From NCBI RefSeq assembly GCF_013344685.1, contig NZ_CP050137.1:3403001-3467000 (forward strand): a stretch of DNA of 64,000 nt. The letters run 5' to 3'. Shown here one piece after another: positions 35,940 through 45,042 of the stretch. Under the pieces are notes generated by a model. The model made no database searches. It was not told the origin of the DNA and worked only from the letters and a program-made list of their open reading frames with translations. Numbering within the stretch: position 1 is the first letter of the stretch; each line of letters opens with the position of its first letter. Source of the stretch: Sphingomonas sp. CL5.1 (GTDB lineage Bacteria > Pseudomonadota > Alphaproteobacteria > Sphingomonadales > Sphingomonadaceae). Both the position numbers and the translations under genes were made by a program.

Positions 35940-37142
35940 TCATTCGCTCCAGGCCGGCGAGCGGATATGCTCGCGGCGGACGCCCAGCCCCAGCACGCGC
36001 GCCGGGATGCGGCGGAGCGGCGCCACGCGATCCAGCACGCGCAGCGCCAGCGGGGCGCGGTCGATCTCGCCGGCCAGCGCCTTTTCCAGCACCGCGCGAT
36101 GCACCGTGCGCTGGATCGCCTGCACGACGCGCACCGGCAACATCCGCCGCGCCTGCACCTTCGCCAGCAGCGGATCGGGGTCGCGCCCCGTCGCCATCGC
36201 GGCGGCGAGGATGTTGGCGGCGGCCACCGCGTCCTGGATGGCGAGATTGATCCCCACCCCGCCGACCGGGGACATGGCATGGGCGGCATCGCCGATCGCG
36301 AGCAGCCCCGGCCGGTGCCAGCGCGTCAGGCGATCGAGCGAGACCGACAGCAGCTTCACGTCGTCCCACCCCCGCACCGCCGCGATGCCGGGGGCGATCG
36401 CCGGGGCGGCGCGCGCCATATCATCGCGGAACGCCGCGATGCCGCGCGCCTCCACCTCCGCCGCGCTGCCCTTGCGGATCACGCGGGCGCATTGGAAATA
36501 ATCGCCACGGTCGATCAGCACCACCATCTGCCCCTGCGAGAGATAGCCGGCCGTCTCGTTCGTGGCCGCGCGCTCCTTCGGCACGCGGAACCAGAAGACG
36601 TCGATCGGCACGCCAAGGTCCCGCAACGGCAGCCCGGCCGCCTCGCGCAGAACGGAGGTGCGCCCGTCCGCGAGGATCACCAGCCGCGCCGTAATCTCCT
36701 CCCCTGCCCGCGTGCGGACGCCGGCGACCCGCCCGGCGCCCCCGAGCAGGCCAACCGCCTCCGTCTCCATCCGCAGCCCGAATGTCGGGAAGCGCCGCGC
36801 CTCGCGCGCGACGAAATCGAGGAAATGCCATTGCGGCATCATCGCGACGAATCGGCCGCGCCCCGGCAAATGCGAGAAATCGGCGACGCGATAGCTCCGC
36901 CCGCCGATCACCGCGCCGATCTCCGCCACCTTGTCGTGCGGCTCGGCCAGCAGCGCGTCGAGCAGGCCGAGTTCGTCGAACAGGTCGAGCGTGGAGGGGT
37001 GGACCGTATCGCCCCTGAAATCGCGCAGGAAATCGCCGTGCTTCTCCAGCACCACCACGTCGAGGCCGGCGCGCGCGAACAGCAGCCCGGCCATCATTCC
37101 CGCCGGTCCGCCGCCGACAATGACGATATCGTGTTTTTTCAT
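35940..37142 (-). CDS. FAD-dependent monooxygenase (UbiH/PHBH fold)
   Basis: A 400 aa flavoprotein of the group A hydroxylase family. It has the dinucleotide fold GGGPAGMMAG at residues 10-19, the Asp-Gly segment LADGRTSVLREAAG (DG motif), and GLLAIGDAAHAMSPVGGVGINLAIQDA (GD motif, abbreviated). It lacks the membrane-associated tail of some UbiH. The substrate is unknown: an aromatic hydroxylase, an FAD-dependent tetracycline-type enzyme, or a role in quinone synthesis are all possible. It is divergent from the antiporter gene and convergent with icd. Confidence 0.85.
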   Translation of the reverse strand: MKKHDIVIVGGGPAGMMAGLLFARAGLDVVVLEKHGDFLRDFRGDTVHPSTLDLFDELGLLDALLAEPHDKVAEIGAVIGGRSYRVADFSHLPGRGRFVAMMPQWHFLDFVAREARRFPTFGLRMETEAVGLLGGAGRVAGVRTRAGEEITARLVILADGRTSVLREAAGLPLRDLGVPIDVFWFRVPKERAATNETAGYLSQGQMVVLIDRGDYFQCARVIRKGSAAEVEARGIAAFRDDMARAAPAIAPGIAAVRGWDDVKLLSVSLDRLTRWHRPGLLAIGDAAHAMSPVGGVGINLAIQDAVAAANILAAAMATGRDPDPLLAKVQARRMLPVRVVQAIQRTVHRAVLEKALAGEIDRAPLALRVLDRVAPLRRIPARVLGLGVRREHIRSPAWSE

Positions 37143-37188
37143 TGCTACGCTCCTGACAGCAACCGCCGCGTCCGGCTAGGATAACGCG

Positions 37189-38976
37189 ATGGCGATCGGA
37201 TTGGACAATCAGGGTTTCAGCGACACGCTGGTGATTCTCGGGGCGGCGGGAATGGTGATCCCGGCCTTCGCGCGTTTCAAGATCAGCCCGGTGATCGGCT
37301 TCATCCTCGTCGGGATGCTTGTCGGACCCGCCGGGCTGGGCGGCCTCGTCGATCAGGCGCCGTGGCTTTATTATTTCACGATCACCAATCCCCATGCGAT
37401 CGAGCCGCTGGCGGAGTTCGGCATCATCCTGCTGCTGTTCTCGATCGGGCTAGAGCTGTCGTTCCGGCGGCTGTGGGCGATGCGGCAACTGGTGTTCGGC
37501 ACCGGCGCGGCGGAACTGATCGGCTCCGCGCTGCTGATCGGCGCGGGGCTTCACCTGCTCGGGCAGAACTGGGCCGGGTCGATCGGGCTGGGGCTGGCGC
37601 TGGCGCTGTCCTCGACCGCGCTGGTGCTGCCGCTGGTCGGCACGACCAGCGCGGTGGGGCGCGGCGCATTCGCCATGCTGCTGTTCGAGGATATCGCGCT
37701 GGTCCCGATCATCTTCGCGCTGGGGGCGATGGCGCCGACCGCCACCGCAGACGGTTGGCAGGGGCTGGCCGGTGTCGCCTTGCGCGGCGGGGTGACGGTG
37801 GTGGCGATGTATGTGGGGGGACGGCTGGTGCTGCCGCGCCTGTTCGCGCAGGCGGCGCGGACCAAGAGCCCGGAGCTGTTCCTCGCCGCCTCGCTGCTGG
37901 TGGTGATCGTCGCCAGCGTCGCGACCACCGCCGCCGGCCTCTCCCCGATCGTGGGCGCGCTGCTCGCCGGGCTGCTGATCGCCGAGACCGAATATCACAC
38001 CGAGGTCGAGGTGATGACCGCGCCGTTCAAGGGGCTGGCGCTCGGCGTGTTCCTCATCACGGTCGGGATGAGCGTGAACCTATCGACGATCGTCGAGAAC
38101 TGGATGTCGCTCGCGCTGGCGGTGACGGGGGTGGTCGCGATCAAGGCGATCGTCACCTATCTGCTGCTGCGCGTCGCCAATGCCCGGCACGGCGTGGCGG
38201 CGGAGACCGGACTGCTGATGGGCAGCCCGTCCGAGACCACGCTGATCGTGCTGGCGACGGCGGCGCAGGCGCAGCTCATCCAGCCCTCCACCGCCGCCTT
38301 CTGGCAGACGGTGACGGCGATCGGGCTGACCATCACCCCGCTGCTCGCCAAGGCCGGGACGGCGATCTCGCGCCGGATCGAAACGACGGACCATCAGGCG
38401 GTGCCGGACACGGGCGACGCGACGCGGACGGTGGTGATCGGCTTCGGCCGCGTCGGGCGGCTCGTCGCGGATATGCTGACGGTCCACGACCAGCCCTATA
38501 TCGCGGTGGAGGCGGACATCGACACGGTGAAGGCCGCGCGCCACGCCGGCTATCCGGTGATGTTCGGCGACGTGGCGCGCGGGCAGCTCGTCGACCGGCT
38601 CGACCTGCCGGCGGCCCGCGCGCTGATCCTGACGATGGACGATCCGGTGCTGACGATCCGCCTCGTCCGCCGCATCCGCGCGCTGGTGCCGGACCTGCCG
38701 ATCATCGCCCGCGCCCGCGACATGCGCCACGCCGCCGAGCTTTACCGCGCCGGCGTGACCGACGCGGTACCGGAAACGCTGGAAAGCTCGCTCCAGCTTT
38801 CGGAGGCGGTGCTGGTCGATCTCGGCGTGGCGATGGGGCCGGTGATCGCCTCGATCCACGAGAAGCGCGACGAGATGCGCGAGACGATCCGGCGCGAGGC
38901 CGCCCTCACCCGCGAGCCGCGCATCCGCCGCATCAGGCGCAAGAGCGAGATGACGGCGGGCGAACAGGCAACCTAG
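37189..38976 (+). CDS. Kef-type cation:proton antiporter with TrkA-N domain (YbaL-like)
   Basis: A 595 aa CPA2 antiporter. About 12 transmembrane helices span residues 10-395. A cytoplasmic RCK/TrkA-N domain (about 405-530) contains the NAD-type fold VVIGFGRVGRLVADML and DRLDLPAARALILTMDDP. The length and layout match YbaL/RosB more than KefB/C, which carry an added C-terminal region. Likely role: potassium or pH homeostasis. Confidence 0.9.
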   Translation: MAIGLDNQGFSDTLVILGAAGMVIPAFARFKISPVIGFILVGMLVGPAGLGGLVDQAPWLYYFTITNPHAIEPLAEFGIILLLFSIGLELSFRRLWAMRQLVFGTGAAELIGSALLIGAGLHLLGQNWAGSIGLGLALALSSTALVLPLVGTTSAVGRGAFAMLLFEDIALVPIIFALGAMAPTATADGWQGLAGVALRGGVTVVAMYVGGRLVLPRLFAQAARTKSPELFLAASLLVVIVASVATTAAGLSPIVGALLAGLLIAETEYHTEVEVMTAPFKGLALGVFLITVGMSVNLSTIVENWMSLALAVTGVVAIKAIVTYLLLRVANARHGVAAETGLLMGSPSETTLIVLATAAQAQLIQPSTAAFWQTVTAIGLTITPLLAKAGTAISRRIETTDHQAVPDTGDATRTVVIGFGRVGRLVADMLTVHDQPYIAVEADIDTVKAARHAGYPVMFGDVARGQLVDRLDLPAARALILTMDDPVLTIRLVRRIRALVPDLPIIARARDMRHAAELYRAGVTDAVPETLESSLQLSEAVLVDLGVAMGPVIASIHEKRDEMRETIRREAALTREPRIRRIRRKSEMTAGEQAT

Positions 38977-39009
38977 TTTTCGCCACGATCGCCGGTTAAC
39001 GGCCGCCTC

Positions 39010-40149
39010 ATGCAGCCGTCCGATCTTCGCGTCGCCCTGTTCAGCGGCAATTACAATTACGTGCGCGACGGCGCCAACCAATCGCTCAACCTGCTCGTCG
39101 GCTATCTGCTGGAGCGGGGCGTAAAGGTGCGGGTCTATTCGCCGACCGTGGCGGAGCCGGCGTTTCCGGCGGTCGGCGATCTGGTCGACGTGCCCTCGAT
39201 CCCGATGATCGCGGGGCGCGGCGAATACAAGCTCGCGCGCGGGCTGCCGGCGAAGCCGCGCGCTGATCTGGAGGCGTTCGCGCCGAATATCGTCCATGTC
39301 TCCGCGCCGGAGTTCCTCGGCCATGCGGCGGCGCGCTGGGCGAAGGCCAACAATGTGCCGGCGGTCGCCTCGTTCCACACGCGGTTCGAAACCTATTGCG
39401 GCTATTACGGCCTCGGTTTCCTGGAGCCATTGGTCAAGAAGCTGATGACCCGCTTCTACAACCGCTTCGATCGCGTGCTGGTGCCCAGCAACAGCATGAT
39501 GGCGCTGCTCGCCCAATGGGGCGTGACCGCGCCGATGGGCATCTGGTCGCGCGGGATCAACCACGACCGCTTCCGCCCGGATCGCCGCGACCTCGCCTGG
39601 CGGCGCTCGCTCGGCATCGCGGACGAGGAGATGGCGGTCGGCTTCCTCGGGCGGCTGGTGAAGGAGAAGGGGCTGGATATCTTCGCCGACGTCTCCAGCG
39701 AGCTGAAGCGGCGCGGCGTGGCGCACAAGGTGCTGGTGGTGGGCGAAGGGCCGGCGCGCGAATGGTTCGCCGGGCGCGTGCCGGACGCGGTGTTCACCGG
39801 CTTCCAGTCCGGCGACGCGCTGGGCCGCGCGGTCGCGTCGATGGACGTGTTCTTCAACCCGAGCGTCACCGAGACGTTCGGCAACGTCACGACGGAAGCG
39901 ATGGCGAGCGCGGTGCCGGTGGTCGCGGCGCGCGCGACGGGGGCGGTCGATCTGGTCGAGGACGGCGTGAACGGCTTCCTCGTCCCGCCGCGCGACGTTT
40001 CCGCCTATGCCGACGCGATCGCGCGGATCGTGGCCGATCCGGCGCTGCGCCAGTCAATGGGCGAAGCCGGCCACCGCAAGGCAGCCGGCTATCGCTGGGA
40101 CATCGCCAATCAGGCGGTGCTGGACGCCTATCTGGCGCTGGGGGCCTAG
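39010..40149 (+). CDS. Glycosyltransferase family 4 (GT-B fold)
   Basis: A 379 aa cytoplasmic glycosyltransferase. The N-terminal acceptor domain contains NYNYVRDGANQ and SFHTRFETYCGYYG. The C-terminal nucleotide-sugar domain contains GFLGRLVKEKGLDIF and the E-x7-E motif in ETFGNVTTEAMA. It resembles alpha-glycosyltransferases acting on diacylglycerol or sphingolipid (SQD2/MgtA-like). In a sphingomonad it could build a membrane glycolipid, but the substrate is inferred only. It follows the antiporter gene by 33 bases. Confidence 0.85.
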   Translation: MQPSDLRVALFSGNYNYVRDGANQSLNLLVGYLLERGVKVRVYSPTVAEPAFPAVGDLVDVPSIPMIAGRGEYKLARGLPAKPRADLEAFAPNIVHVSAPEFLGHAAARWAKANNVPAVASFHTRFETYCGYYGLGFLEPLVKKLMTRFYNRFDRVLVPSNSMMALLAQWGVTAPMGIWSRGINHDRFRPDRRDLAWRRSLGIADEEMAVGFLGRLVKEKGLDIFADVSSELKRRGVAHKVLVVGEGPAREWFAGRVPDAVFTGFQSGDALGRAVASMDVFFNPSVTETFGNVTTEAMASAVPVVAARATGAVDLVEDGVNGFLVPPRDVSAYADAIARIVADPALRQSMGEAGHRKAAGYRWDIANQAVLDAYLALGA

Positions 40150-40157
40150 GACCAGCC

Positions 40158-40448
40158 TCAGGCCGCCTTCCAGTCGAACATCAGCGGCGCCTCGCGGAAG
40201 GCGAAGCGGTCGAGGTGACTCGCCACCACGCCGCGCATCCGCTCGACATCCTCCCCTTCCGGCACGGTGAGCGCCACGTCGAGCGTACCGCTGTCGGCGC
40301 GCATTTCGAGCCGGCTGCCGTTGGGGAAGTCGATCGTCCCCTCCTCGGGCGAGAAGGTGACGGTCATCTTGTGGCTCCAGTGCTTGGCGAGCTGCTGGAG
40401 GTAGCGGCTCGCCGAAGCGGTCGACACGCGGGCGACGGAGACGCTCAC
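40158..40448 (-). CDS. DUF2218 family protein
   Basis: A 96 aa cytoplasmic protein with the family layout: STASASRYLQQLAKHWSHK at the start, a strand FPNGSRLEM, and a final HLDRFAFRE helix. It starts with GTG 40448 overlapping the PadR-family stop (GTGA), so it is coupled to that regulator. In other bacteria DUF2218 genes sit next to siderophore-interacting reductases and iron uptake genes. A part in metal homeostasis is therefore the best guess. Confidence 0.8.
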   Translation of the reverse strand: MSVSVARVSTASASRYLQQLAKHWSHKMTVTFSPEEGTIDFPNGSRLEMRADSGTLDVALTVPEGEDVERMRGVVASHLDRFAFREAPLMFDWKAA

Positions 40449-41023
40449 CGCAGCCGCTCGATCTTCTGCGCGACCTCGTCGATCAACGCGGCGACGTCGT
40501 GCAGCGTGTCCTGCGAGAAATCGCCCCGCGTCAGCCGCTGCTCCAGCGCGACGCGAAGATTGCCCATCGCGCGGCGGATCGGCGCGCCGTCGGCCCGCTG
40601 ACGCCGCTCGCCGACATGCGCGAGCCGCTCGATCAGCGCCTCCGCCTGCTCGCGATTCTCCTCGAGATGCGCGCGGCCCTCGTCGGTCGCGGCATAGCGC
40701 TTGCGCTTCTCGTCCGACGCCTGCTCCTCGATGAAGCCCATCTCGTCGAGCAGGGTGAGCGTCGGATAGACCACGCCGGGGCTGGGCGCATATTCGCCGC
40801 CGGTCAGCTCCTCGATCGCGCGGATCAGCTCATAACCGTGGCGCGGCTCGTCCGCGATCAGCTTGAGCAGGACGAGACGAAGCTCGCCGCCGTCGAACAT
40901 CCGCCGGCCGCGACCGCCGCCACGCTCCGACGCGCCGAAATCCCATCCGCCGGCGAACCCTCCACGACCCCAGCCGCGCGGCCCGCAATGACCGCCCCGG
41001 CGGCCGTGCATACCATGAAACAC
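40445..41023 (-). CDS. PadR-family transcriptional regulator, YqjI-like
   Basis: A 192 aa repressor. The N-terminal 40 residues are His/Gly/Arg-rich (FHGMHGRRGGHCGPRGWGRG), like the metal-binding extension of E. coli YqjI. The PadR winged helix follows (GELRLVLLKLIADEPRHGYELIRAIEE, abbreviated in function, then YPTLTLLDEMGF). A long dimerisation helix completes it. I chose GTG 41023, with AAAGGA 6 bases upstream, over an in-frame ATG farther up. The palindrome AAGATATATCTT just upstream is a probable operator. Metal-responsive control is inferred from family. Confidence 0.85.
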   Translation of the reverse strand: MFHGMHGRRGGHCGPRGWGRGGFAGGWDFGASERGGGRGRRMFDGGELRLVLLKLIADEPRHGYELIRAIEELTGGEYAPSPGVVYPTLTLLDEMGFIEEQASDEKRKRYAATDEGRAHLEENREQAEALIERLAHVGERRQRADGAPIRRAMGNLRVALEQRLTRGDFSQDTLHDVAALIDEVAQKIERLR

Positions 41024-41053
41024 ATCATATCCTTTCTGTATCACGATGCGTCT

Positions 41054-41065
41054 AAGATATATCTT
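41054..41065. promoter_or_regulatory. Palindromic operator candidate for the YqjI-like regulator
   Basis: A perfect 12-base palindrome, AAGATATATCTT, lies 31 bases before the regulator's GTG in the divergent gap to rarA. It is strikingly AT-rich in this GC-rich region. PadR regulators typically bind such dyads in their own promoters. Confidence 0.6.
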
Positions 41066-41123
41066 GATAGAACGAACACAAGCCCCTCCTGTCAAAAAAC
41101 CCGCGAGCCACTATTTTGGCCGC

Positions 41124-42446
41124 ATGGCCGACCTGTTCGCGGGCTTCGAACCCGCCGCCCCGCCCGACGACACCCTCTCCGCCGACGCGCCGCTGGCCGA
41201 CCGGCTGCGCCCGCGCCGGCTCGACGAAGTGGTCGGGCAGGAGCACCTGACCGGGCCGGAGGGCGCGATCGGGCGGATGGTCGCGGCCGGGCGATTGTCC
41301 TCGATGATCCTGTGGGGGCCGCCGGGCACGGGCAAGACGACGATCGCGCGGCTGCTCGCCGATGCGGTGGGGCTGCGCTTCGCGCCGATCTCGGCGGTGT
41401 TCTCGGGCGTGGCGGACCTCAAGAAAGCCTTCGCCGAGGCGCGCGACCATGCGCGCGCCGGCAAGCGCACCCTGCTGTTCGTGGACGAGATCCACCGCTT
41501 CAACCGCGCGCAGCAGGATGGATTCCTGCCCTATGTCGAGAACGGCACCGTCACGTTGGTCGGCGCGACGACCGAGAATCCCTCGTTCGAGTTGAACGCC
41601 GCGCTGCTCAGCCGCGCGCAGGTGCTGATCCTCCACCGGCTCGACCGCGCGGCGCTGGAGAAGCTGCTCGACCGGGCGGAGGCGGAGATGGGCCGCCCCC
41701 TCCCCCTCACCCCGGCGGCGCGCGACGCGCTGGTGGCGAGCGCGGACGGCGACGGGCGCTTCCTGCTCAACCAGGCGGAGACGCTGTTCTCGGTCGCTAT
41801 CGGCGAGCCGCTCGATCCCGCCGGGCTGTCCGCGTTCCTCCAGCGCCGCGTCGCGGTGTACGACAAGGATCGCGAAGGGCATTACAATCTGATCTCCGCG
41901 CTCCACAAATCGGTGCGCGGATCGGACCCGCAGGCCGCGCTCTACTATCTCGCGCGGATGCTGACGGCGGGCGAGGAGCCGCTCTACGCGCTGCGCCGCC
42001 TGACGCGCATGGCGATCGAGGATATCGGCGTGGCCGATCCGCAGGCGCTGACGCAATGCATCGCCGCCAAGGACGCCTATGAACTGCTCGGCTCGCCGGA
42101 GGGGGAGCTGGCGATCGTGCAGGCCTGCCTCTATCTCGCCACCGCGCCCAAATCGAACGCTTCCTATATGGCGATGAAGGGCGCGTGGCAGGCGGCGCGC
42201 GAGACGGGATCGCTGATGCCGCCGGCCAATATCCTCAACGCGCCGACCAAGCTGATGAAGCAGGTCGGCTACGGCAAGGGATATGAGTACGACCATGACG
42301 CCGCCGAAGCCTTCTCGGGCGCGAATTACTGGCCGGAGGGGATGACGCCGCAGCGCTTCTACGAGCCGACCGGGCGCGGCTATGAAAAAAGGGTTGCCGA
42401 GCGCCTTGCGTGGTGGGACGAGCGGCGGCGTGAAAACAACCCTTAG
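41124..42446 (+). CDS. rarA: Replication-associated recombination protein A (RarA/MgsA)
   Basis: An AAA+ ATPase of the WRNIP1 family acting at stalled replication forks. The 440 aa product has the RLRPRRLDEVVGQEHL opening, Walker A GPPGTGKTT, and Walker B FVDEIHRFNRAQQD. Sensor-1 GATTENPSFELNAALLSR is followed by a C-terminal domain with FYEPTGRGYE. The start is ATG 41124 by family alignment. The downstream hydrolase gene overlaps its end. Confidence 0.95.
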   Translation: MADLFAGFEPAAPPDDTLSADAPLADRLRPRRLDEVVGQEHLTGPEGAIGRMVAAGRLSSMILWGPPGTGKTTIARLLADAVGLRFAPISAVFSGVADLKKAFAEARDHARAGKRTLLFVDEIHRFNRAQQDGFLPYVENGTVTLVGATTENPSFELNAALLSRAQVLILHRLDRAALEKLLDRAEAEMGRPLPLTPAARDALVASADGDGRFLLNQAETLFSVAIGEPLDPAGLSAFLQRRVAVYDKDREGHYNLISALHKSVRGSDPQAALYYLARMLTAGEEPLYALRRLTRMAIEDIGVADPQALTQCIAAKDAYELLGSPEGELAIVQACLYLATAPKSNASYMAMKGAWQAARETGSLMPPANILNAPTKLMKQVGYGKGYEYDHDAAEAFSGANYWPEGMTPQRFYEPTGRGYEKRVAERLAWWDERRRENNP

Positions 42447-43800
42447 TCTCGCGCTGCTCGCGCTCGCCGCGCCGGTTTCCGCGCAACAGATCCGCCCCGC
42501 CTCGCCGCAGCCGTACAATCATGCGATCGCCGCCGGCTACAAGGCGCTGACCTTGTGCGAGGGCATTTTCGACGCCGGGCGCAGCGAGGCGCAGATCGCC
42601 GCGACCGAATTGCGCGGCATCTATCCCGAATATGACGCGATCGTGCCGACGCTTCCGGCCACGGTCGATCGCGAGACGCGGGTGGTGACGGTGCCGTTCG
42701 ACGCCCGCCTCGCGCCGCGCCGCGCGCTGTGGCGGCCGCGCTACGGCTGCTATCTCTCGCCGATCGGCACCCCGGTCGCGCGCGCCAATCCGGCCGCCGC
42801 GACGCCGGTGCCGCTGCCCGCCGACCCGCGACCGTGGCCGATGGGCGACGCCAATATCGCGCCGCGCCCGTCCGCATCGCTCGCCGCGCTCGTCTCGCGC
42901 GCATTCGATCGGGCGAGCTTCGGCGCGGAGAGCGTCACGACGGGCGTGGTGATCGTGAAGGACGGCCGCGTGATCGCGGAGCAATATGCGCCCGGATTCG
43001 GCCCGATGGTGCCCAACCGCACCTGGTCGGTCGCCAAGAGCATCGCGGGGACGCTCGTCGGCATCGCCTCGCCCGGCGCGAAGATCGACCCGGCGAAACC
43101 GGCCGCCATCCCCGAATGGCGGCGCCCCGGCGACCCGCGCGGGGCGATCACGCTCGACAACCTCATGCGCATGGCGAGCGGGCTGCACAGCGACACCGCC
43201 GGCAACCGCACCGACGCGATCTATTTCGGCGGCACCGCCGTCACCGAGCAGGCGACCGGCTGGCCGCTGGAGGCGGAGCCGGGCACGCGCTTCCGCTACG
43301 CCAACAACGACATCATGCTCGTCGCGCGGAGCCTGCGCGCGACGCTCGGCGAGGCGCGCTACGCCAGCCTGCCGCATGATTCGCTGTTCCGGCCGCTCGG
43401 CATGGCGCACACCGTCACCGGCACCGACTGGCAGGGCAATTACATCATCTCCAGCCAGGTGTGGACCACCGCGCGCGATCTCGCCCGGCTCGGCCAGTTC
43501 TGGTTGCAGGACGGCGTGTGGCAGGGCCGCCGCCTGCTCCCCGCCGGCTGGATGCGCTACCTGACCACGCCGAGCGGCCCGCAGCCGGCGGACGGCCCCG
43601 GCTATGGCGCGACGATGTGGCTGTTCGGGCCGAAGCAGGGCCTGCCCGCCGGCAGCTATTCCGCGCAGGGCAATCGCGGGCAATTCGTGATGGTGATCCC
43701 GCAGCACCGGCTGGTGATCGTGCGGCGCGGGGAGGATCCGGGCGCGGCGCGCTTCGACATCGCGCGCTTCTCCGCCGAGGTGATCGGCGCGACTCCATGA
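42430..43800 (+). CDS. Exported serine hydrolase of the beta-lactamase/penicillin-binding family
   Basis: A 456 aa secreted class C-like hydrolase. The signal peptide is KTTLSLALLALAAPVSAQ. The S-x-x-K nucleophile motif is SVAK (in TWSVAKSIAG) and the Tyr motif is YAN (RFRYANNDI). No obvious KTG; QGNRGQ holds the equivalent place near the C-terminus. I prefer GTG 42430, which starts directly at the signal peptide, over ATG 42382, which adds 16 residues inside rarA. Family members include esterases and 6-aminohexanoate hydrolases; the substrate is unknown. Confidence 0.82.
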   Translation: MKTTLSLALLALAAPVSAQQIRPASPQPYNHAIAAGYKALTLCEGIFDAGRSEAQIAATELRGIYPEYDAIVPTLPATVDRETRVVTVPFDARLAPRRALWRPRYGCYLSPIGTPVARANPAAATPVPLPADPRPWPMGDANIAPRPSASLAALVSRAFDRASFGAESVTTGVVIVKDGRVIAEQYAPGFGPMVPNRTWSVAKSIAGTLVGIASPGAKIDPAKPAAIPEWRRPGDPRGAITLDNLMRMASGLHSDTAGNRTDAIYFGGTAVTEQATGWPLEAEPGTRFRYANNDIMLVARSLRATLGEARYASLPHDSLFRPLGMAHTVTGTDWQGNYIISSQVWTTARDLARLGQFWLQDGVWQGRRLLPAGWMRYLTTPSGPQPADGPGYGATMWLFGPKQGLPAGSYSAQGNRGQFVMVIPQHRLVIVRRGEDPGAARFDIARFSAEVIGATP

Positions 43801-44138
43801 GGGACTGGGCGGATGTGGTGGCCTTCGCCCGTGCGCTCCCGGATGTGGAGATGGCGCCTTTCTATGGCACGCCCTGTCCCAAGGTGAACGGCAAGGCGTT
43901 CGTCTCGCCGGGGCGCGAGGCGGGGAGCTTCCACGTCATGGCGCCGCACGAGGAAAAGGCGGTGCTGCTGGAGACCGACCCGGACACCTTCTGGCAGACC
44001 CCGCATTACGAGGGCTGGCCGGGATTGCTGGTGCGCTACGGCGCGGCGGACGAGGAGCGCGTCCGCAACGTGATCCGCCGCGCGTGGTGGGATCGCGCGA
44101 AGAAGGCGCAGCGTGCCGCGTTCGGCGAGCGCCCCTGA
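43797..44138 (+). CDS. MmcQ/YjbR family protein
   Basis: A 113 aa protein with the YjbR fold, containing FARALPDVEMAPFYGTPC, VNGKAFVS, and the late PHYEGWPGLLVRY segment. The ATG overlaps the hydrolase stop by 4 bases (ATGA). Family members are annotated DNA-binding or of unknown function; the biochemical role is not established. Confidence 0.8.
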   Translation: MRDWADVVAFARALPDVEMAPFYGTPCPKVNGKAFVSPGREAGSFHVMAPHEEKAVLLETDPDTFWQTPHYEGWPGLLVRYGAADEERVRNVIRRAWWDRAKKAQRAAFGERP

Positions 44139-44982
44139 GCGGTTCGCGCGCTTCGTCGCGATCGACTGGTCGGGGGCGAAGGGCGCGCGGCATCGCGGCA
44201 TCGCGATGGCGGCATGCGCGACCGGCGACGCCGCGCCCGCGCTCGTCCCGCCGCCCGGCGGCATCTGGTCGCGGACCGAGGTGCTGCAATGGCTGCTCGA
44301 TCGCGCGGACGAGCCGATGCTGGTCGGCTTCGACTTCAGCTTCTCCGCCCCGTTCGTCGCGCGCGGCGCGCATCTGCCGGGGGAGACGGATACACGCGAC
44401 GCCCGCGCGCTGTGGCGTTACGTCGACAGCCACAGCGACGACGCCGATCTCGGCGCGGCGAGCTTCCTGAAGGCGCGGCGCGGGCGGCATTTCTATCTCG
44501 GCGCGGCCGACGGGGCGAAGCGCGATTTCCTCCACTGGCGCGTGTGCGAGACGGGCGAGGACCAGACGACCAAGCCCTCCACCGTCTATGACGCGATCGG
44601 CGCGGCGCAGGTGGCGAAGGCGAGCTTCGCGGGGATGCGATTGCTCCATCGGCTCGATCGCCGGATCGCGATCTGGCCGTTCGATCCGGTGCCGGATCGC
44701 GGCGCGGTAGTGGTGGAAATCTATACCGCGATCGCCGCCCGCGCCGCCGGGATGCGCAAGGGCCTAAGCAAGCTGCGCACGCCCGAGGCGCTGGACGGCG
44801 CGCTCGCCGCGCTCGGATCGCGCGCCCACCATCCGCTCGCCCGTTACGACGATCATGCGACCGACGCGATCCTCGCCGCCGCGTGGCTGCGCGCCAACGC
44901 CGGATGCGGCGACCTCTGGCGACCCGTGCGCATGTCCACCCCGATCGCGCGAAGCGAGGGCTGGACGTTCGGCGTTCGCTGA
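44113..44982 (+). CDS. Protein of unknown function with an RNase-H-like layout
   Basis: A 289 aa cytoplasmic protein. Features consistent with an actin/RNase-H-like fold are an opening strand with Asp (FVAIDWSGAKG), a middle strand LVGFDFSFSAPF, a later strand with Glu (VVVEIYTA), and a C-terminal DDHATDAILAAAWLRA. These acidic residues could bind metal. The GTG start overlaps the YjbR gene by 26 bases, so the start is uncertain. I do not recognise a characterised family; DUF429-like proteins show a similar pattern. Confidence 0.65.
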   Translation: MPRSASAPERFARFVAIDWSGAKGARHRGIAMAACATGDAAPALVPPPGGIWSRTEVLQWLLDRADEPMLVGFDFSFSAPFVARGAHLPGETDTRDARALWRYVDSHSDDADLGAASFLKARRGRHFYLGAADGAKRDFLHWRVCETGEDQTTKPSTVYDAIGAAQVAKASFAGMRLLHRLDRRIAIWPFDPVPDRGAVVVEIYTAIAARAAGMRKGLSKLRTPEALDGALAALGSRAHHPLARYDDHATDAILAAAWLRANAGCGDLWRPVRMSTPIARSEGWTFGVR

Positions 44983-45003
44983 CGCATGGACGCTGACGTG
45001 CTG

Positions 45004-45042
45004 GCCGGTTTAGCTCAGATGGTAGAGCACCTGATTTGTAAT
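45004..45042 (+). pseudogene. 5' half of a tRNA-Thr (TGT) gene, truncated in the anticodon stem
   Basis: The 39 bases match tRNA-Thr positions 1-39: acceptor strand GCCGGTT, TA, D arm GCTC-AGATGGTA-GAGC, A, anticodon stem CCTGA, then loop TTTGTAA with anticodon TGT at 45037-45039. One T of the 3' stem follows, then GGGATT, instead of CAGG. No AACCGGC to close the acceptor stem occurs in the next 100 bases. This is a truncated gene at a rearrangement or element junction. Confidence 0.8.
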
